Source: DATFLK01 sp035267815 (GTDB taxonomy: Bacteria > Pseudomonadota > Zetaproteobacteria > Mariprofundales > Mariprofundaceae). Taken from it: DNA of 16,656 bases. Of the stretch, positions 1 through 10,332 are shown one piece after another. Each line of letters starts with the position of its first letter. Positions within the stretch are counted from its first letter, which is position 1. The DNA lies in NCBI GenBank assembly GCA_035267815.1, contig DATFLK010000136.1, positions 1-16,656 on the forward strand, written 5' to 3'. Both the position numbers and the translations under genes were made by a program. Under the pieces are notes generated by a model that worked only from the letters and a program-made list of their open reading frames with translations, did no database searches and was not told the DNA's origin.

Positions 1-84
1 GTTGCCATCACCGAATTTAACCGAAACGTTTTCAAACAGCGGGGTGTCCCCGAACTGCATAGTGAGACCGGATGTTGAAATCAA
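1..84 (-). CDS. ybiT: ABC-F family ATPase, YbiT-like (5' fragment, runs off left edge)
   Basis: Only the first 28 codons are present. Read on the minus strand from a TTG at 84..82, the peptide begins MISTSGLTMQFGD and continues PLFENVSVKFGDGN, where the window ends. This closely resembles the N-terminus of E. coli YbiT as I remember it (TMQFG, then PLFEN.SVKFG.GN), just before the Walker A loop that should lie off the window. ABC-F proteins are soluble duplicated ATPases without membrane segments that act on the ribosome; the role of YbiT itself is poorly defined. The TTG start is chosen because AGGAA (minus strand, 95..91) sits six bases upstream and an in-frame TAG lies four codons upstream. 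The next in-frame ATG is codon 9, inside the conserved block, so it would be too short. Family assignment is fairly sure; the subfamily rests on 28 residues. Confidence 0.75.
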   Translation of the reverse strand, partial: MISTSGLTMQFGDTPLFENVSVKFGDGN

Positions 85-125
85 TAGTACTTCCTATAAA
101 TCGTGGATGTAGTTTGAGAAGCGGC

Positions 126-153
126 ATCTTAGTGACGACTAAATGATATACAA
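126..153 (-). promoter_or_regulatory. Candidate sigma70 promoter for the ybiT-like gene
   Basis: On the minus strand a TTGTAT (153..148) is followed after 16 bases by TAAGAT (131..126). Each half matches the sigma70 consensus only partly (3/6 and 4/6). A transcript would begin near 119 and leave about 35 bases before the TTG start. Position and spacing are suitable; the call is by eye. Confidence 0.28.
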
Positions 154-305
154 GGAACGCCTGTGGTCAGGTGGCGAACTCGACAAAAGTCTGCAACTGC
201 ACATCCGTCGGCTCCAGCCGGAATCTGTATGCTTTGCGAATCAGCATCTTTCCAGAATACGTAAATTCCCAATATCCCGTAAATACTTACTGCGATACGC
301 CTTTT

Positions 306-329
306 CCCCGCTCTGAACGGCGGGGTTTT
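306..329 (+). terminator. Hairpin plus T-run, terminator-like on the plus strand
   Basis: CCCCGC (306-311) pairs perfectly with GCGGGG (320-325) around an eight-base loop, and TTTT follows at 326-329. This is the shape of a short intrinsic terminator reading left to right. No convincing plus-strand gene lies to its left; the only candidate is a 57-codon frame at 143-316 that lacks a ribosome binding site. On the minus strand the hairpin is followed by AAAA, so it would not work as an intrinsic terminator for the decayed frame that ends at 328. Confidence 0.35.
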
Positions 330-539
330 ACGGCACACTAGATAAGGAACGCCCCACCACCAGCGCCACCACAGCATACTCCAGTCCGGTCATGATCATG
401 GCGTCCATATCCCGCGCGGACGCACCATCTGCTTGATATAACGCTCGAACGAGAAGCTACCGGCAATACCGGCCACGGCACACGTCGATCCACCAAAAAT
501 CTTCAGGAGAGGAAAGCGAAAAGCCTTTTTTACAGGGGC
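328..539 (-). pseudogene. Frameshifted remnant resembling a small membrane protein
   Basis: I do not recognise the family. On the minus strand one open frame runs from 539 to a TGA at 398..396. It reads as a basic start, then a hydrophobic stretch (LLKIFGGSTCAVAGIAGSFSF), then ERYIKQMVRPRG. A second frame continues DMDAMIMTGLEYAVVALVVG and ends with TAA at 330..328. Adding one G to the GGG at 413..411 joins the two frames smoothly, giving two hydrophobic segments about 25 residues apart. An in-frame TAG (542..540) blocks the upstream side and no good start or ribosome binding site is present. I read it as a decayed gene with a one-base deletion and a lost 5' end. Alternatives are a sequencing error, or chance hydrophobicity in noncoding DNA. 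Codon choice (GTG GTG GCG CTG GTG GTG) looks gene-like, but the evidence is thin. Confidence 0.3.
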
Positions 540-608
540 CTACTTATCGATTCATGAGAAAGGATAATTGCCATCAAAACACAACCGGCTCCAAGACATT
601 CGCCCGCA

Positions 609-920
609 TCACTCGTCACCGACGGCCTCCTGACGTTCCTTCTTGGCGCGGATGCGTTCTTTCTTGTCATTGGCGTAGGGGTCACGCGTCTTCTTCGGCA
701 GCGAGCGGTAGATCTCGACCCGATCCCCGTCCCGAAGCTCGGTATCCATCTTCACCAGTTTACCGAGTACTCCCACCTTGTTGGCCGAGAGGTCGACCTC
801 GGGATGTTTCTCCAGCACATGACTCATCCCGACCGCCTCCTGCACGGTCGTACCCTCCGGAACATCCATCTCCTCCAGCGTCTGCTGATGCGGCAGTGCA
901 TAGGCCACTGTCACCTTCAT
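609..920 (-). CDS. rnfH: RnfH/RatB family ubiquitin-like protein
   Basis: This 103-residue protein belongs to the RnfH family (RatB/PasI in E. coli), small beta-grasp proteins encoded next to ratA. Landmarks are VAYALPHQQ at residues 5-13, EGTTVQEAV, the block NKVGVLGK near 47-54 and DGDRVEIYR near 64-72, all in the family order. The C-terminal tail of about 25 residues is highly charged (KKERIRAKKERQE) and probably disordered. The ATG at 920..918 overlaps the TGA of ratA as ATGA, and GGAGGT lies eight bases upstream, so the start is well supported. The overlap suggests translational coupling with RatA. Despite the family name, no rnf genes are nearby. The molecular role is not settled; a toxin-antitoxin role was proposed for the E. 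coli pair, and I would not assume it here. Confidence 0.9.
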   Translation of the reverse strand: MKVTVAYALPHQQTLEEMDVPEGTTVQEAVGMSHVLEKHPEVDLSANKVGVLGKLVKMDTELRDGDRVEIYRSLPKKTRDPYANDKKERIRAKKERQEAVGDE

Positions 921-1366
921 GCGTTGACACCTCCCTTGCCATACAGCGCCAAGGCACGATCCTCAAACGCCTCCACCATGGTACGGCATGCGTTGCCGAA
1001 TACCGGCGTGGCCACCATGCCGAGCATCATGTTCTTGAATTCGAATTCGATGGAGAAGTGAACCCGGCAGGATGCCTCGCTAACCTCCTCGAAGGTCCAG
1101 ACGGATTCGAGAAAACGGAACGGCCCCTCCAGCAGCCGTATCTCCACCAGCTTATGGCGCACGAAACGGTCCACGGTGCGAAAACTGTGGCGAAACCCGG
1201 CCAGATCGGCAACCAGCTCGGCCTTCAGCTCATGCTCCAGATGCTCCAGTACACGCGCATCGGCCACCCATGGAAGAAATACCGGGTAGGACTCGATATC
1301 CATCACCACATCGAAAAGCTGCTCGGCAGGACAGGGAATCACGCGGGTCTTCTCAAAGCTCGGCAT
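917..1366 (-). CDS. ratA: RatA-like START/SRPBCC-domain protein, ribosome-associated
   Basis: A 149-residue single-domain protein of the polyketide cyclase/START superfamily, matching RatA (PasT, YfjG) in length and pattern. The N-terminus is MPSFEKTRVIPCPAEQLFDV, followed by DIESYPVFLPW, the hallmark block after the first helix of this family. Later come a beta-rich core and FKNMMLGMVATPVFG, then a C-terminal helix with MVEAFEDRA. E. coli RatA binds the 50S subunit and blocks subunit joining; mitochondrial Coq10 relatives bind ubiquinone, so a lipid-binding role is also possible. Its ATG (1366..1364) overlaps the TGA of der by one base (TGATG), and its own stop overlaps rnfH. Placement directly behind the ribosome-assembly GTPase Der fits a ribosome-linked role. 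In E. coli ratA lies opposite smpB; smpB is not seen here. Confidence 0.9.
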   Translation of the reverse strand: MPSFEKTRVIPCPAEQLFDVVMDIESYPVFLPWVADARVLEHLEHELKAELVADLAGFRHSFRTVDRFVRHKLVEIRLLEGPFRFLESVWTFEEVSEASCRVHFSIEFEFKNMMLGMVATPVFGNACRTMVEAFEDRALALYGKGGVNA

Positions 1367-2709
1367 CAGTCTCGCTTCCGTTTTCTCTTCTCACCGTAAG
1401 GGTTCTCGGTGGCAGCAAAAATAAACCGGACAGGCACACCGGGCAACTTGAAGGTATTGCGGAAATGGTGCTCCAGATAACGTACATAACTCTTCTTCAC
1501 GCCCTTGGGGCGGTTGCAGAATATTTTGAGAGTCGGCGGGCTACTGAACAGCTGTGTGCAGTATTTGAGCTTGACCACCGCCCCGTCATCGCTGGGCGCC
1601 GGCTGCATCTGCTGAGCGTGCTCAAGCCAGCGGTTTAGCTCTCCCGTCCCCCACTCGGCCCGGTTCAGTTGCGCCGCCTGGACGGCGGTATCAAGCAGTT
1701 TCCGGATACCCTTCTTCTCGGCGGCCGAAATGCGCAGCACCTTCACATCGTCCAGAGATCGCATACGAAAAGCCAACCGCTCCTTGAAATAGGACCACGC
1801 CTCGTCGGTCATCACGTCGACCTTGTTGACCGCTACCACCAGTGCGCACCCTGATTCATGCGCCAGCGCCATCAATCGCATATCCTGCTCGGCAATCTCG
1901 CGGCTGCCATCCACGACCATGACGGCGGCATCCGCGCGTTTGAATGCCTGCTGCGCCTTCACCCGTGCGACAAACTCGATGACATCGTTGATGCGCCCTT
2001 GTTTACGCTGGCCGGCTGTATCGACCAGACGTACCCGATGGCCCTTGTAAGTAATCTCCGAATCGATGGCATCACGGGTCGTACCGGCCACCGGGCTAAC
2101 CACCATGCGATCGACCCCCAGCCAGGCATTGATCAGGGTCGATTTACCGACATTGGGACGCCCGATCACCGCCAGACTGGCATACGGTTGGACTACATCC
2201 TCCGATGGCTTCCAAGCCGGCAACACCGTTTCCAACTGCTGGCGCAGCTCCTGGATGCCCTGTCCGTGTATGGCGGAGATGGCACACGGCTCCATCCCGA
2301 GACTGTAGAACTCGACGGCCGTATCGGGATTCTCGGCCTTGTTGACCGCCAGCACGACCGGCAACTGTTGACGCCTGAGCCGATCTGCAATGGAGGTATC
2401 GACCGGTGTCAGGCCGGCCGGCCCGTCCACGACGAACAGAACGACATCGGCCACCTCCAGCGCCGCATCCACCTGCGCATCAATGGCCGACTGCATCTCG
2501 CCATGCTGCGGCTCACCGATGCCGCCGGTATCCACCAGCGTAGCGGTATGCTCGTTTATCAGACAATCCGCCTCGAGCCGGTCGACCGTAACACCGGGAC
2601 GATCTCCAACGATCGCTTTCCGCTCCCGGATCAGGCGATTGAACAGGGTCGATTTACCAACGTTCGGACGCCCCACGATGGCGACAACGGGCTGCCTCTC
2701 TATCTGCAC
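1366..2709 (-). CDS. der: Ribosome-assembly GTPase Der (EngA)
   Basis: Der has two GTPase domains in tandem and a KH-like C-terminal domain, and assists 50S subunit assembly. With the start chosen here the protein has 447 residues. P-loops GRPNVGKST lie at 13-21 and 183-191, DTGG at 60-63, DTAG at 230-233, and guanine-specificity motifs NKAE at 123-126 and NKVD at 295-298. The KH domain covers about 375-440 and ends ENPYGEKRKRKRD, a basic tail typical of the family. I chose the GTG at 2709..2707 because family members begin a few residues before PVVAIVGRPNVGKS and a GGGGG lies about nine bases upstream. A longer frame starts at a TTG (2781..2779) and would add 24 residues that look unlike any Der N-terminus; an AAGGAG about 11 bases before that TTG keeps the alternative open. 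The stop overlaps ratA by one base. Confidence 0.95.
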   Translation of the reverse strand: MQIERQPVVAIVGRPNVGKSTLFNRLIRERKAIVGDRPGVTVDRLEADCLINEHTATLVDTGGIGEPQHGEMQSAIDAQVDAALEVADVVLFVVDGPAGLTPVDTSIADRLRRQQLPVVLAVNKAENPDTAVEFYSLGMEPCAISAIHGQGIQELRQQLETVLPAWKPSEDVVQPYASLAVIGRPNVGKSTLINAWLGVDRMVVSPVAGTTRDAIDSEITYKGHRVRLVDTAGQRKQGRINDVIEFVARVKAQQAFKRADAAVMVVDGSREIAEQDMRLMALAHESGCALVVAVNKVDVMTDEAWSYFKERLAFRMRSLDDVKVLRISAAEKKGIRKLLDTAVQAAQLNRAEWGTGELNRWLEHAQQMQPAPSDDGAVVKLKYCTQLFSSPPTLKIFCNRPKGVKKSYVRYLEHHFRNTFKLPGVPVRFIFAATENPYGEKRKRKRD

Positions 2710-2839
2710 CGGACATTTCCCCCTGAGAGATGATGGTGACGCGGACCTGACCTTCCGGACCGGTTGCTGGCGAAATGGCAATAAATCAACATCTCCTTAG
2801 AGATACCGAATGCTGTCGGCCTTGTCTCACCCGTTCGTC

Positions 2840-3961
2840 CTAGCGAACCAGATAGAGGCCACCGCGACTGGTGCGCACCAGCCCTCCGTCGGCGACGGCT
2901 ACGGGTGCATAGTCGATACGACCCGGAAGATTGACCGATGCCAGTTTCCGGCCATCCATATTAAGGGTAAACACATTCCCCTTCGCATCACCGACCATCC
3001 ATCGCTTACCGACCATCAGCGGTCCGACCAGTTCTGCGTCACTGACCTTCTGGCGCCAGAACGTGTTGCCACTTTTCGCATCCAGTGACAGGACATCGCC
3101 GGCCGCCGTTGCGACATAGAGGCGGCCACCTCTGATCACCGGCCTTGAGCGCAGCGACAGGTTGCGCGACCACAGCTGCTGCCCGTCATCGGCAGACAGG
3201 GCGATCAGGCTTCCCTGATAGATCGATACGATCAGTGTGCGACCGATCAGAACGGGGGCCGCCACCGGCACCTTGAGCTCACTAAGCACCACTGCATTAG
3301 TGGCCAGGATTAGCTCACGCCGCCAGACGAGTGCACCCCCGTCCAGCTTGAGCGCCGCCACATCACCGTTGCTGAACACTACATATGCCATACCGTCGGC
3401 CACAATGGGAGAGGGCGTCTTGTGCATCTCCAGTCCAGACGTATGACCCGCATAACTCCACCGTTTCTCACCCTTCGGGGAGAAGCGATAGATGCGATTG
3501 TCGGCTGTCTGCAGCAAAAAATCACCGTCGGAGAGTGCCACCGGATGTCCGAGCAGGACCGAGGAGAGCTGTTGCCGCCAGACGATCCTGCCCTGTTTCG
3601 GATCAATGCCGTAAAGCTCCCCGTGAACATCGCCGAGCACCACGACTCCGCTGGCCAGTGCCAACGCACCCGATTCGCAGGGTGCGTCCAGCGCCAGCCG
3701 GCGCAACTCATTGCCCTGCATATCGTAGACATGCACACGGCTGTCGTGCCCACCGATCACAATCCGGTTGGAGGTCGTTGCCGGACGGGATGCTCCGGGT
3801 GGCGACATGGGACGCCGTTGATCCACATCCGTGGCCCAGACGACGTTCAGCTGCGCGGTAACGGCCTCCTCGCTCTCCTTCTTGCCCGACAGCCAGGAAC
3901 AACCTCCCAGCAGCATGGAAGTGGCCAACACGATGGAACCGACACGCAGCATCGACATCAC
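2840..3961 (-). CDS. bamB: Outer membrane assembly lipoprotein BamB
   Basis: BamB (YfgL) is the beta-propeller lipoprotein of the BAM complex, which folds outer membrane proteins together with BamA. The 373-residue frame opens with a lipoprotein signal peptide: MLRVGSIVLATSMLLGG then Cys21 in the lipobox LGGC, with Ser at +2, which favours transfer to the outer membrane. The rest is a run of PQQ-type propeller blades, seen as repeats such as GRIVWRQQL, GALVWRREL, GQQLWSRNL and GNTFWRQKV at roughly 45-residue intervals. The GTG at 3961..3959 overlaps the yfgM stop by four bases (GTGA). ATG codons at 3958 and 3952 are equally possible starts and would not alter the lipoprotein signal. The neighbours yfgM and der give the classical yfgM-bamB-der order. 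Family and role are secure. Confidence 0.95.
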   Translation of the reverse strand: MMSMLRVGSIVLATSMLLGGCSWLSGKKESEEAVTAQLNVVWATDVDQRRPMSPPGASRPATTSNRIVIGGHDSRVHVYDMQGNELRRLALDAPCESGALALASGVVVLGDVHGELYGIDPKQGRIVWRQQLSSVLLGHPVALSDGDFLLQTADNRIYRFSPKGEKRWSYAGHTSGLEMHKTPSPIVADGMAYVVFSNGDVAALKLDGGALVWRRELILATNAVVLSELKVPVAAPVLIGRTLIVSIYQGSLIALSADDGQQLWSRNLSLRSRPVIRGGRLYVATAAGDVLSLDAKSGNTFWRQKVSDAELVGPLMVGKRWMVGDAKGNVFTLNMDGRKLASVNLPGRIDYAPVAVADGGLVRTSRGGLYLVR

Positions 3962-4644
3962 TCCGCTGCCGTCGCGGACGAAGAGGAATCGCCCTTCAGG
4001 GACGCCAGCCGCCGCTTGATACGCTCGTTCAGCGAGGTGTCGTGCGAGATGGCTTCCAGTGCCTTCTGATAATGTCCGATCTTCTCCGCTTTGTCCTGTA
4101 CCGCCTCGCCCAGCAGGAACTGACGCATCTGTTCGTAATGCGGACCGACCGCATCGTGCAGCTGCGCCCTAGCCTGTTCGGCCTGATGGTGCTGCAGATA
4201 GAACTGGGCCAGGTCGAGTCGTGCCTGCCAGCGTAACTCCGGTGTCAGGGAACTCTTCCCGAGCAACGTTTTGAGGTGCTGCTCGGCATGCGCCCTGTCG
4301 AATTTGGCCAGCTGCATCAGCGCCAGCTCGGCATAGGCGGTGGAGCCGTAATCCTTCACAACCGACTGCATCAATGATTGCTTGCTGGAATCATCCGGCG
4401 TCGCCATGGCCTGGTAATAGAGTGTGGCAGCGGCATTTTTCTGGCTGCGGGCATGTTGCACCCAGAGACTGGCCGCCACGATCACCGCGATCACCGTCAA
4501 GACTGCAGCGATCAGCTGTTTCTGATGACCCTTTACCCAGGCCGCCATGCTGGCAGCCCGCATATCGCGCTTCAGTTCGGCCAGATGCTCCCCGGAGAGC
4601 TCGCCTTCGACGGCAGGGTTCGTTTCATTCTTATTGTCGGCCAT
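3958..4644 (-). CDS. yfgM: YfgM-family membrane-anchored tetratricopeptide protein
   Basis: YfgM (AncA) is an inner-membrane protein with a periplasmic TPR domain; in E. coli it associates with the SecYEG translocon and periplasmic chaperones. This 228-residue protein has an acidic cytoplasmic N-terminus, one membrane segment at about residues 44-62 (LIAAVLTVIAVIVAASLWV), and then helix pairs with TPR-like spacing (AELALMQLAKFDRA, WQARLDLAQFYLQHHQ, AEKIGHYQKALEAI). The tail ends in a serine-rich stretch. The start ATG lacks a strong ribosome binding site: GGA is about nine bases away and AAGGA about fourteen. In E. coli the gene follows hisS; here hisS is absent and a promoter candidate sits immediately upstream, so yfgM seems to head its own unit with bamB, der, ratA and rnfH. 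Confidence 0.9.
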   Translation of the reverse strand: MADNKNETNPAVEGELSGEHLAELKRDMRAASMAAWVKGHQKQLIAAVLTVIAVIVAASLWVQHARSQKNAAATLYYQAMATPDDSSKQSLMQSVVKDYGSTAYAELALMQLAKFDRAHAEQHLKTLLGKSSLTPELRWQARLDLAQFYLQHHQAEQARAQLHDAVGPHYEQMRQFLLGEAVQDKAEKIGHYQKALEAISHDTSLNERIKRRLASLKGDSSSSATAAE

Positions 4645-4686
4645 ATTGATTCATCCAATCCTTGCTTGCTAGTCCAGTGCGCCCGA

Positions 4687-4714
4687 ACGCTAAGGTCGGC
4701 CCGGTGGCTGTCAA
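4687..4714 (-). promoter_or_regulatory. Candidate sigma70 promoter for yfgM-bamB-der-ratA-rnfH
   Basis: On the minus strand a perfect TTGACA (4714..4709) is followed after 16 bases by TAGCGT (4692..4687), which keeps the T, A and final T of the -10 consensus. Transcription would start near 4680, about 36 bases before the yfgM ATG. It lies in the 99-base gap after the perM-like gene, which supports a transcription unit separate from the carB-greA genes. Judged by eye only. Confidence 0.4.
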
Positions 4715-4743
4715 CAACCATACAGGACGATGCCGGTCACTGG

Positions 4744-5823
4744 CTATGCAGACGTCACATCTTCATCCGTCTCGGCGGGATGACGATCCATCATCACGCG
4801 GAGCACACTGTGTACAAGCACCGCCATCGGAATGGCGACGAACACGCCCAGCGCCCCCCACAGACTGCCGAAAAACAGGAACGCCACCACGATCGCAATG
4901 GGGTGCAGGTTCACCGCCTCCGCGAAAAGGATAGGCGCCAGTACATTCGCATCCAGCAACTGCACCACGGTATAGGCGATCAGCACGTACATGGTGGTAT
5001 CACTCATTCCCCACTGGAAGAGGGTGAGTATGACAGCGGGAATGCTGACCACCGCAATACCGACAAACGGGACCCAGACGGAGAGCCCGGTCAGGGCGGC
5101 CAGCAACAAGGCATAATCATGCCCGAACCACCACAATACCAGCCAGTTCGCCATCCCGACGATCAGGGTCTCCCAGAATTTTCCGCGGATATAGTTGCCG
5201 ATCTGAAGGTCCAATTCGCTCCACACCTGGGTCAACAGGAAGCGCTGCCGGGGCAGGAAATGCTCGCTCCACTGCATCAACAAATACTTGTCCTTAAGCA
5301 GGAAGAAAACCAGCGTGGGCACAAGCACGGCATAGACCAACAGGGTGATCATACCGGGAATCGAGGCGATGGAGAAAGAGAGTAAATCGCCGCCCCATCC
5401 CTGCAGCTTCTTCGCCAGCACACCGAGTAACTGCTGCACGTAATCGGGATTGATCCAGCCGGCATAGTGCTCCTGAAGTTGGTGCAGGAAATTGCGAAGA
5501 TTGGCCATGTAGGCAGGCACATTCAGCACCAGTTGACCAATCTGGTCGCTCAGCAGCGGGATCAGCGCCAACAGTGCAAAGAGCACGAACAGCAGAGCAC
5601 CGAAACCGACGATCAGTATCCCGGCATGCCTGTGAATACGGAACCGTTCCAGTAGGTCAACCATGCCGTCGAGCATATAGGCCAGCACCACCGCCACCAG
5701 AAGAGGCGCCAGTGTAGCGCCGAGCATGATCAGGAAGGTAAAAATGACCAGGAGTGAACCCAGCAGCATCACCAGTTCGGTGTCCTGCAGCTGGCGTTCG
5801 AGCCATGCCCTTATCTGTTGCAC
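4744..5823 (-). CDS. AI-2E/PerM family inner-membrane protein
   Basis: A 359-residue polytopic membrane protein of the AI-2E transporter (PerM, formerly UPF0118/DUF20) family. Hydrophobic segments pair at the N-terminus (about 15-55), continue near 65-95, and after a soluble region (about 100-155) resume with IPGMITLLVYAVLVPTLVFFLLKDK, typical of the family, followed by a block of further segments to about 345. The conserved SVWVPFVGI and VQLLDANVLAPILFAEAVNLHPIAIVVAFLFFG stretches support the assignment. Members have been linked to export of autoinducer-2 or to Na+/H+ exchange, so the substrate cannot be stated. The start is a GTG (5823..5821) preceded by a G-rich GAGAGGG, inside the end of the DUF4149 gene with a 13-base overlap, implying co-expression. 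Confidence 0.88.
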   Translation of the reverse strand: MQQIRAWLERQLQDTELVMLLGSLLVIFTFLIMLGATLAPLLVAVVLAYMLDGMVDLLERFRIHRHAGILIVGFGALLFVLFALLALIPLLSDQIGQLVLNVPAYMANLRNFLHQLQEHYAGWINPDYVQQLLGVLAKKLQGWGGDLLSFSIASIPGMITLLVYAVLVPTLVFFLLKDKYLLMQWSEHFLPRQRFLLTQVWSELDLQIGNYIRGKFWETLIVGMANWLVLWWFGHDYALLLAALTGLSVWVPFVGIAVVSIPAVILTLFQWGMSDTTMYVLIAYTVVQLLDANVLAPILFAEAVNLHPIAIVVAFLFFGSLWGALGVFVAIPMAVLVHSVLRVMMDRHPAETDEDVTSA

Positions 5824-6305
5824 CCACCACCCTCTCTGGCCCGGTTCGTATCACCCCGGACCACCAGCAACGCCGCCATGAAGCCGGCCAGCATGTAGAG
5901 CAGTTCACTGATGCCGTGCCACATACCGAAACGGGCACGCCCCGGATCGCCGTGCGGCAAGGCATCGATCGGCCCCAGCGTCGCCTTCAAATGGTTGATC
6001 ACCGGGGTAATGCCAAACTCGTTGATACCGACCAGCACGGCGACCGACAACAGCAACAGCCAGGCAATGCGCCTGGCGCCCATGCGCCACCAGAACCCGG
6101 CCACAGCCATAAGCAGCAGCAGTATCGCCACATTGCCGACATGGAAGACATGGCCGGCCAGCATGCCGGCCAGATGACTGCTTCCGGCATGCGCAAACAA
6201 CACCGGCGCCACCACGTAGCCGGGCACCACCAGAAGGGCGAGAACGAGTGCCAGCGCCAGCCTCTCGGCACCGGCCTGCAGACAAGAAAAGGTTGGAAGC
6301 TTCAT
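5811..6305 (-). CDS. DUF4149 family membrane protein
   Basis: A 164-residue protein with four likely membrane segments: about 13-38 (LALALVLALLVVPGYVVAPVLF), 52-70, 80-98 and 133-150. The conserved features visible are the VAPVLF end of helix 1, AGHVFH in the second, the INEFGITPVINHLK stretch after helix 3, and RFGMWHGISELLYMLAG leading into helix 4. These resemble the DUF4149 family, small membrane proteins often found close to greA and carB in proteobacteria. No biochemical role is known to me. The gene starts 24 bases after greA ends and overlaps the perM-like gene by 13 bases, so the three are probably co-transcribed. The arginine/glycine-rich tail (NRAREGGGCNR) is probably cytoplasmic. 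Confidence 0.75.
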   Translation of the reverse strand: MKLPTFSCLQAGAERLALALVLALLVVPGYVVAPVLFAHAGSSHLAGMLAGHVFHVGNVAILLLLMAVAGFWWRMGARRIAWLLLLSVAVLVGINEFGITPVINHLKATLGPIDALPHGDPGRARFGMWHGISELLYMLAGFMAALLVVRGDTNRAREGGGCNR

Positions 6306-6329
6306 CTCTTCAGATCCCGCTATCCATCG

Positions 6330-6803
6330 TCATGCGTAGCGGATCGACTGGATCTCGTATTCCCGTTCACCGCCGGGAGCCTGAACAACAGCCATATCCC
6401 CCTCTTCCCGGCCGATCAGTGCCCGGGCGATCGGGGAGGTGATGGAGATCTTGCCCTGTTCCAGATCGGCCTCGTCCACCCCGACGATCTGATAGGTCAC
6501 CTCGGTACCGGAATCCATATCGATCAGCTCGACGGTGGCCCCGAAGACGACCTTCTCGGCATCGATGGTGGTCGGATCAATAATATGGGCCCTTGCCAGC
6601 GAATCCTCGATCTGCTTGATACGCCCCTCGTTGAAACTCTGATCCTCCTTGGCGGCGTGATACTCCGCATTCTCGGACAGATCACCATGAGCCCTGGCTG
6701 TCGAAATCGCCTCGACGATCTGCGACCGCTTGGTGGTCTTCAGGTACTTCAGTTCCTCACGCAGTGCCTCGGCACCATGTTTGGTCATTGGAACGCGTTC
6801 CAC
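6330..6803 (-). CDS. greA: Transcription elongation factor GreA
   Basis: GreA enters the secondary channel of RNA polymerase and stimulates cleavage of backtracked transcripts. The 157-residue length is typical. The N-terminal antiparallel coiled coil (about 1-75) carries the acidic tip in HGDLSENAEYHAAKE, with Asp41 and Glu44 at the positions of the functional acidic residues of E. coli GreA. The C-terminal FKBP-like domain covers about 80-157, with ISITSPIARALIGREEGD near 117-134. The GTG at 6803..6801 is preferred because AGGAGAG lies just upstream and family members have four or five residues before the PMT motif; an internal ATG at codon 6 is the alternative. carB lies 129 bases upstream on the same strand, a common proteobacterial arrangement. 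Confidence 0.97.
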   Translation of the reverse strand: MERVPMTKHGAEALREELKYLKTTKRSQIVEAISTARAHGDLSENAEYHAAKEDQSFNEGRIKQIEDSLARAHIIDPTTIDAEKVVFGATVELIDMDSGTEVTYQIVGVDEADLEQGKISITSPIARALIGREEGDMAVVQAPGGEREYEIQSIRYA

Positions 6804-6932
6804 ATCTCTCTCCTGTCCAAACCAATTCGGATATCCGGGAACTCTCGGAACCCGGTATCACCCCGCGACGAGGGGCCGAATCGATCCTCCCTTATACCGT
6901 TTTCTGGAAAAATACACGCATGGGCGGATGAA

Positions 6933-10169
<3,237 letters not shown>

Positions 10170-10332
10170 AGGTCCCTCATGCTCCTTAAACAGCTCAGGT
10201 GGAACCGGGGCAGGGCCGCGCTTTTATCTCCGGGAGCCGATTTATTGGCATGTCACCAGAAATCATCCCCCCCGGGCGGCCGCCTTCCGGCGGGGCGAAG
10301 CATACGGAATATGCACCCGAATGCCTACCTGT

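Larger units (their letters stand above)
85..608. other. Stretch without an intact gene between ybiT-like and rnfH
   Basis: This 524-base gap holds the candidate ybiT promoter, a plus-strand terminator-like hairpin and the decayed minus-strand frame, each listed separately. The frame at 129-377 on the minus strand (starting MLWWRWWWG) is an out-of-register reading of the valine-rich part of the decayed frame and is not called. I see no tRNA, repeat family or insertion-sequence end here. Confidence 0.6.

Noticed and set aside
609..1366. ratA-rnfH read as a toxin-antitoxin system
   Set aside because: The pair was once proposed as such in E. coli, but the families are widespread housekeeping proteins and nothing in this sequence supports a toxin-antitoxin role.
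554..1399. 281-codon plus-strand open frame
   Set aside because: It is antisense to rnfH and ratA, whose overlapping starts and stops and conserved blocks are convincing.
4378..5385. 335-codon plus-strand open frame
   Set aside because: It is antisense to yfgM and the PerM-like gene and spans the gap between them; its composition is His/Gln/Arg-rich, as expected of a shadow.
10267..10293. GC-rich hairpin downstream of ald as an intrinsic terminator
   Set aside because: The five-pair stem is followed on the minus strand by a G-run, not T, so it lacks the key terminator element.
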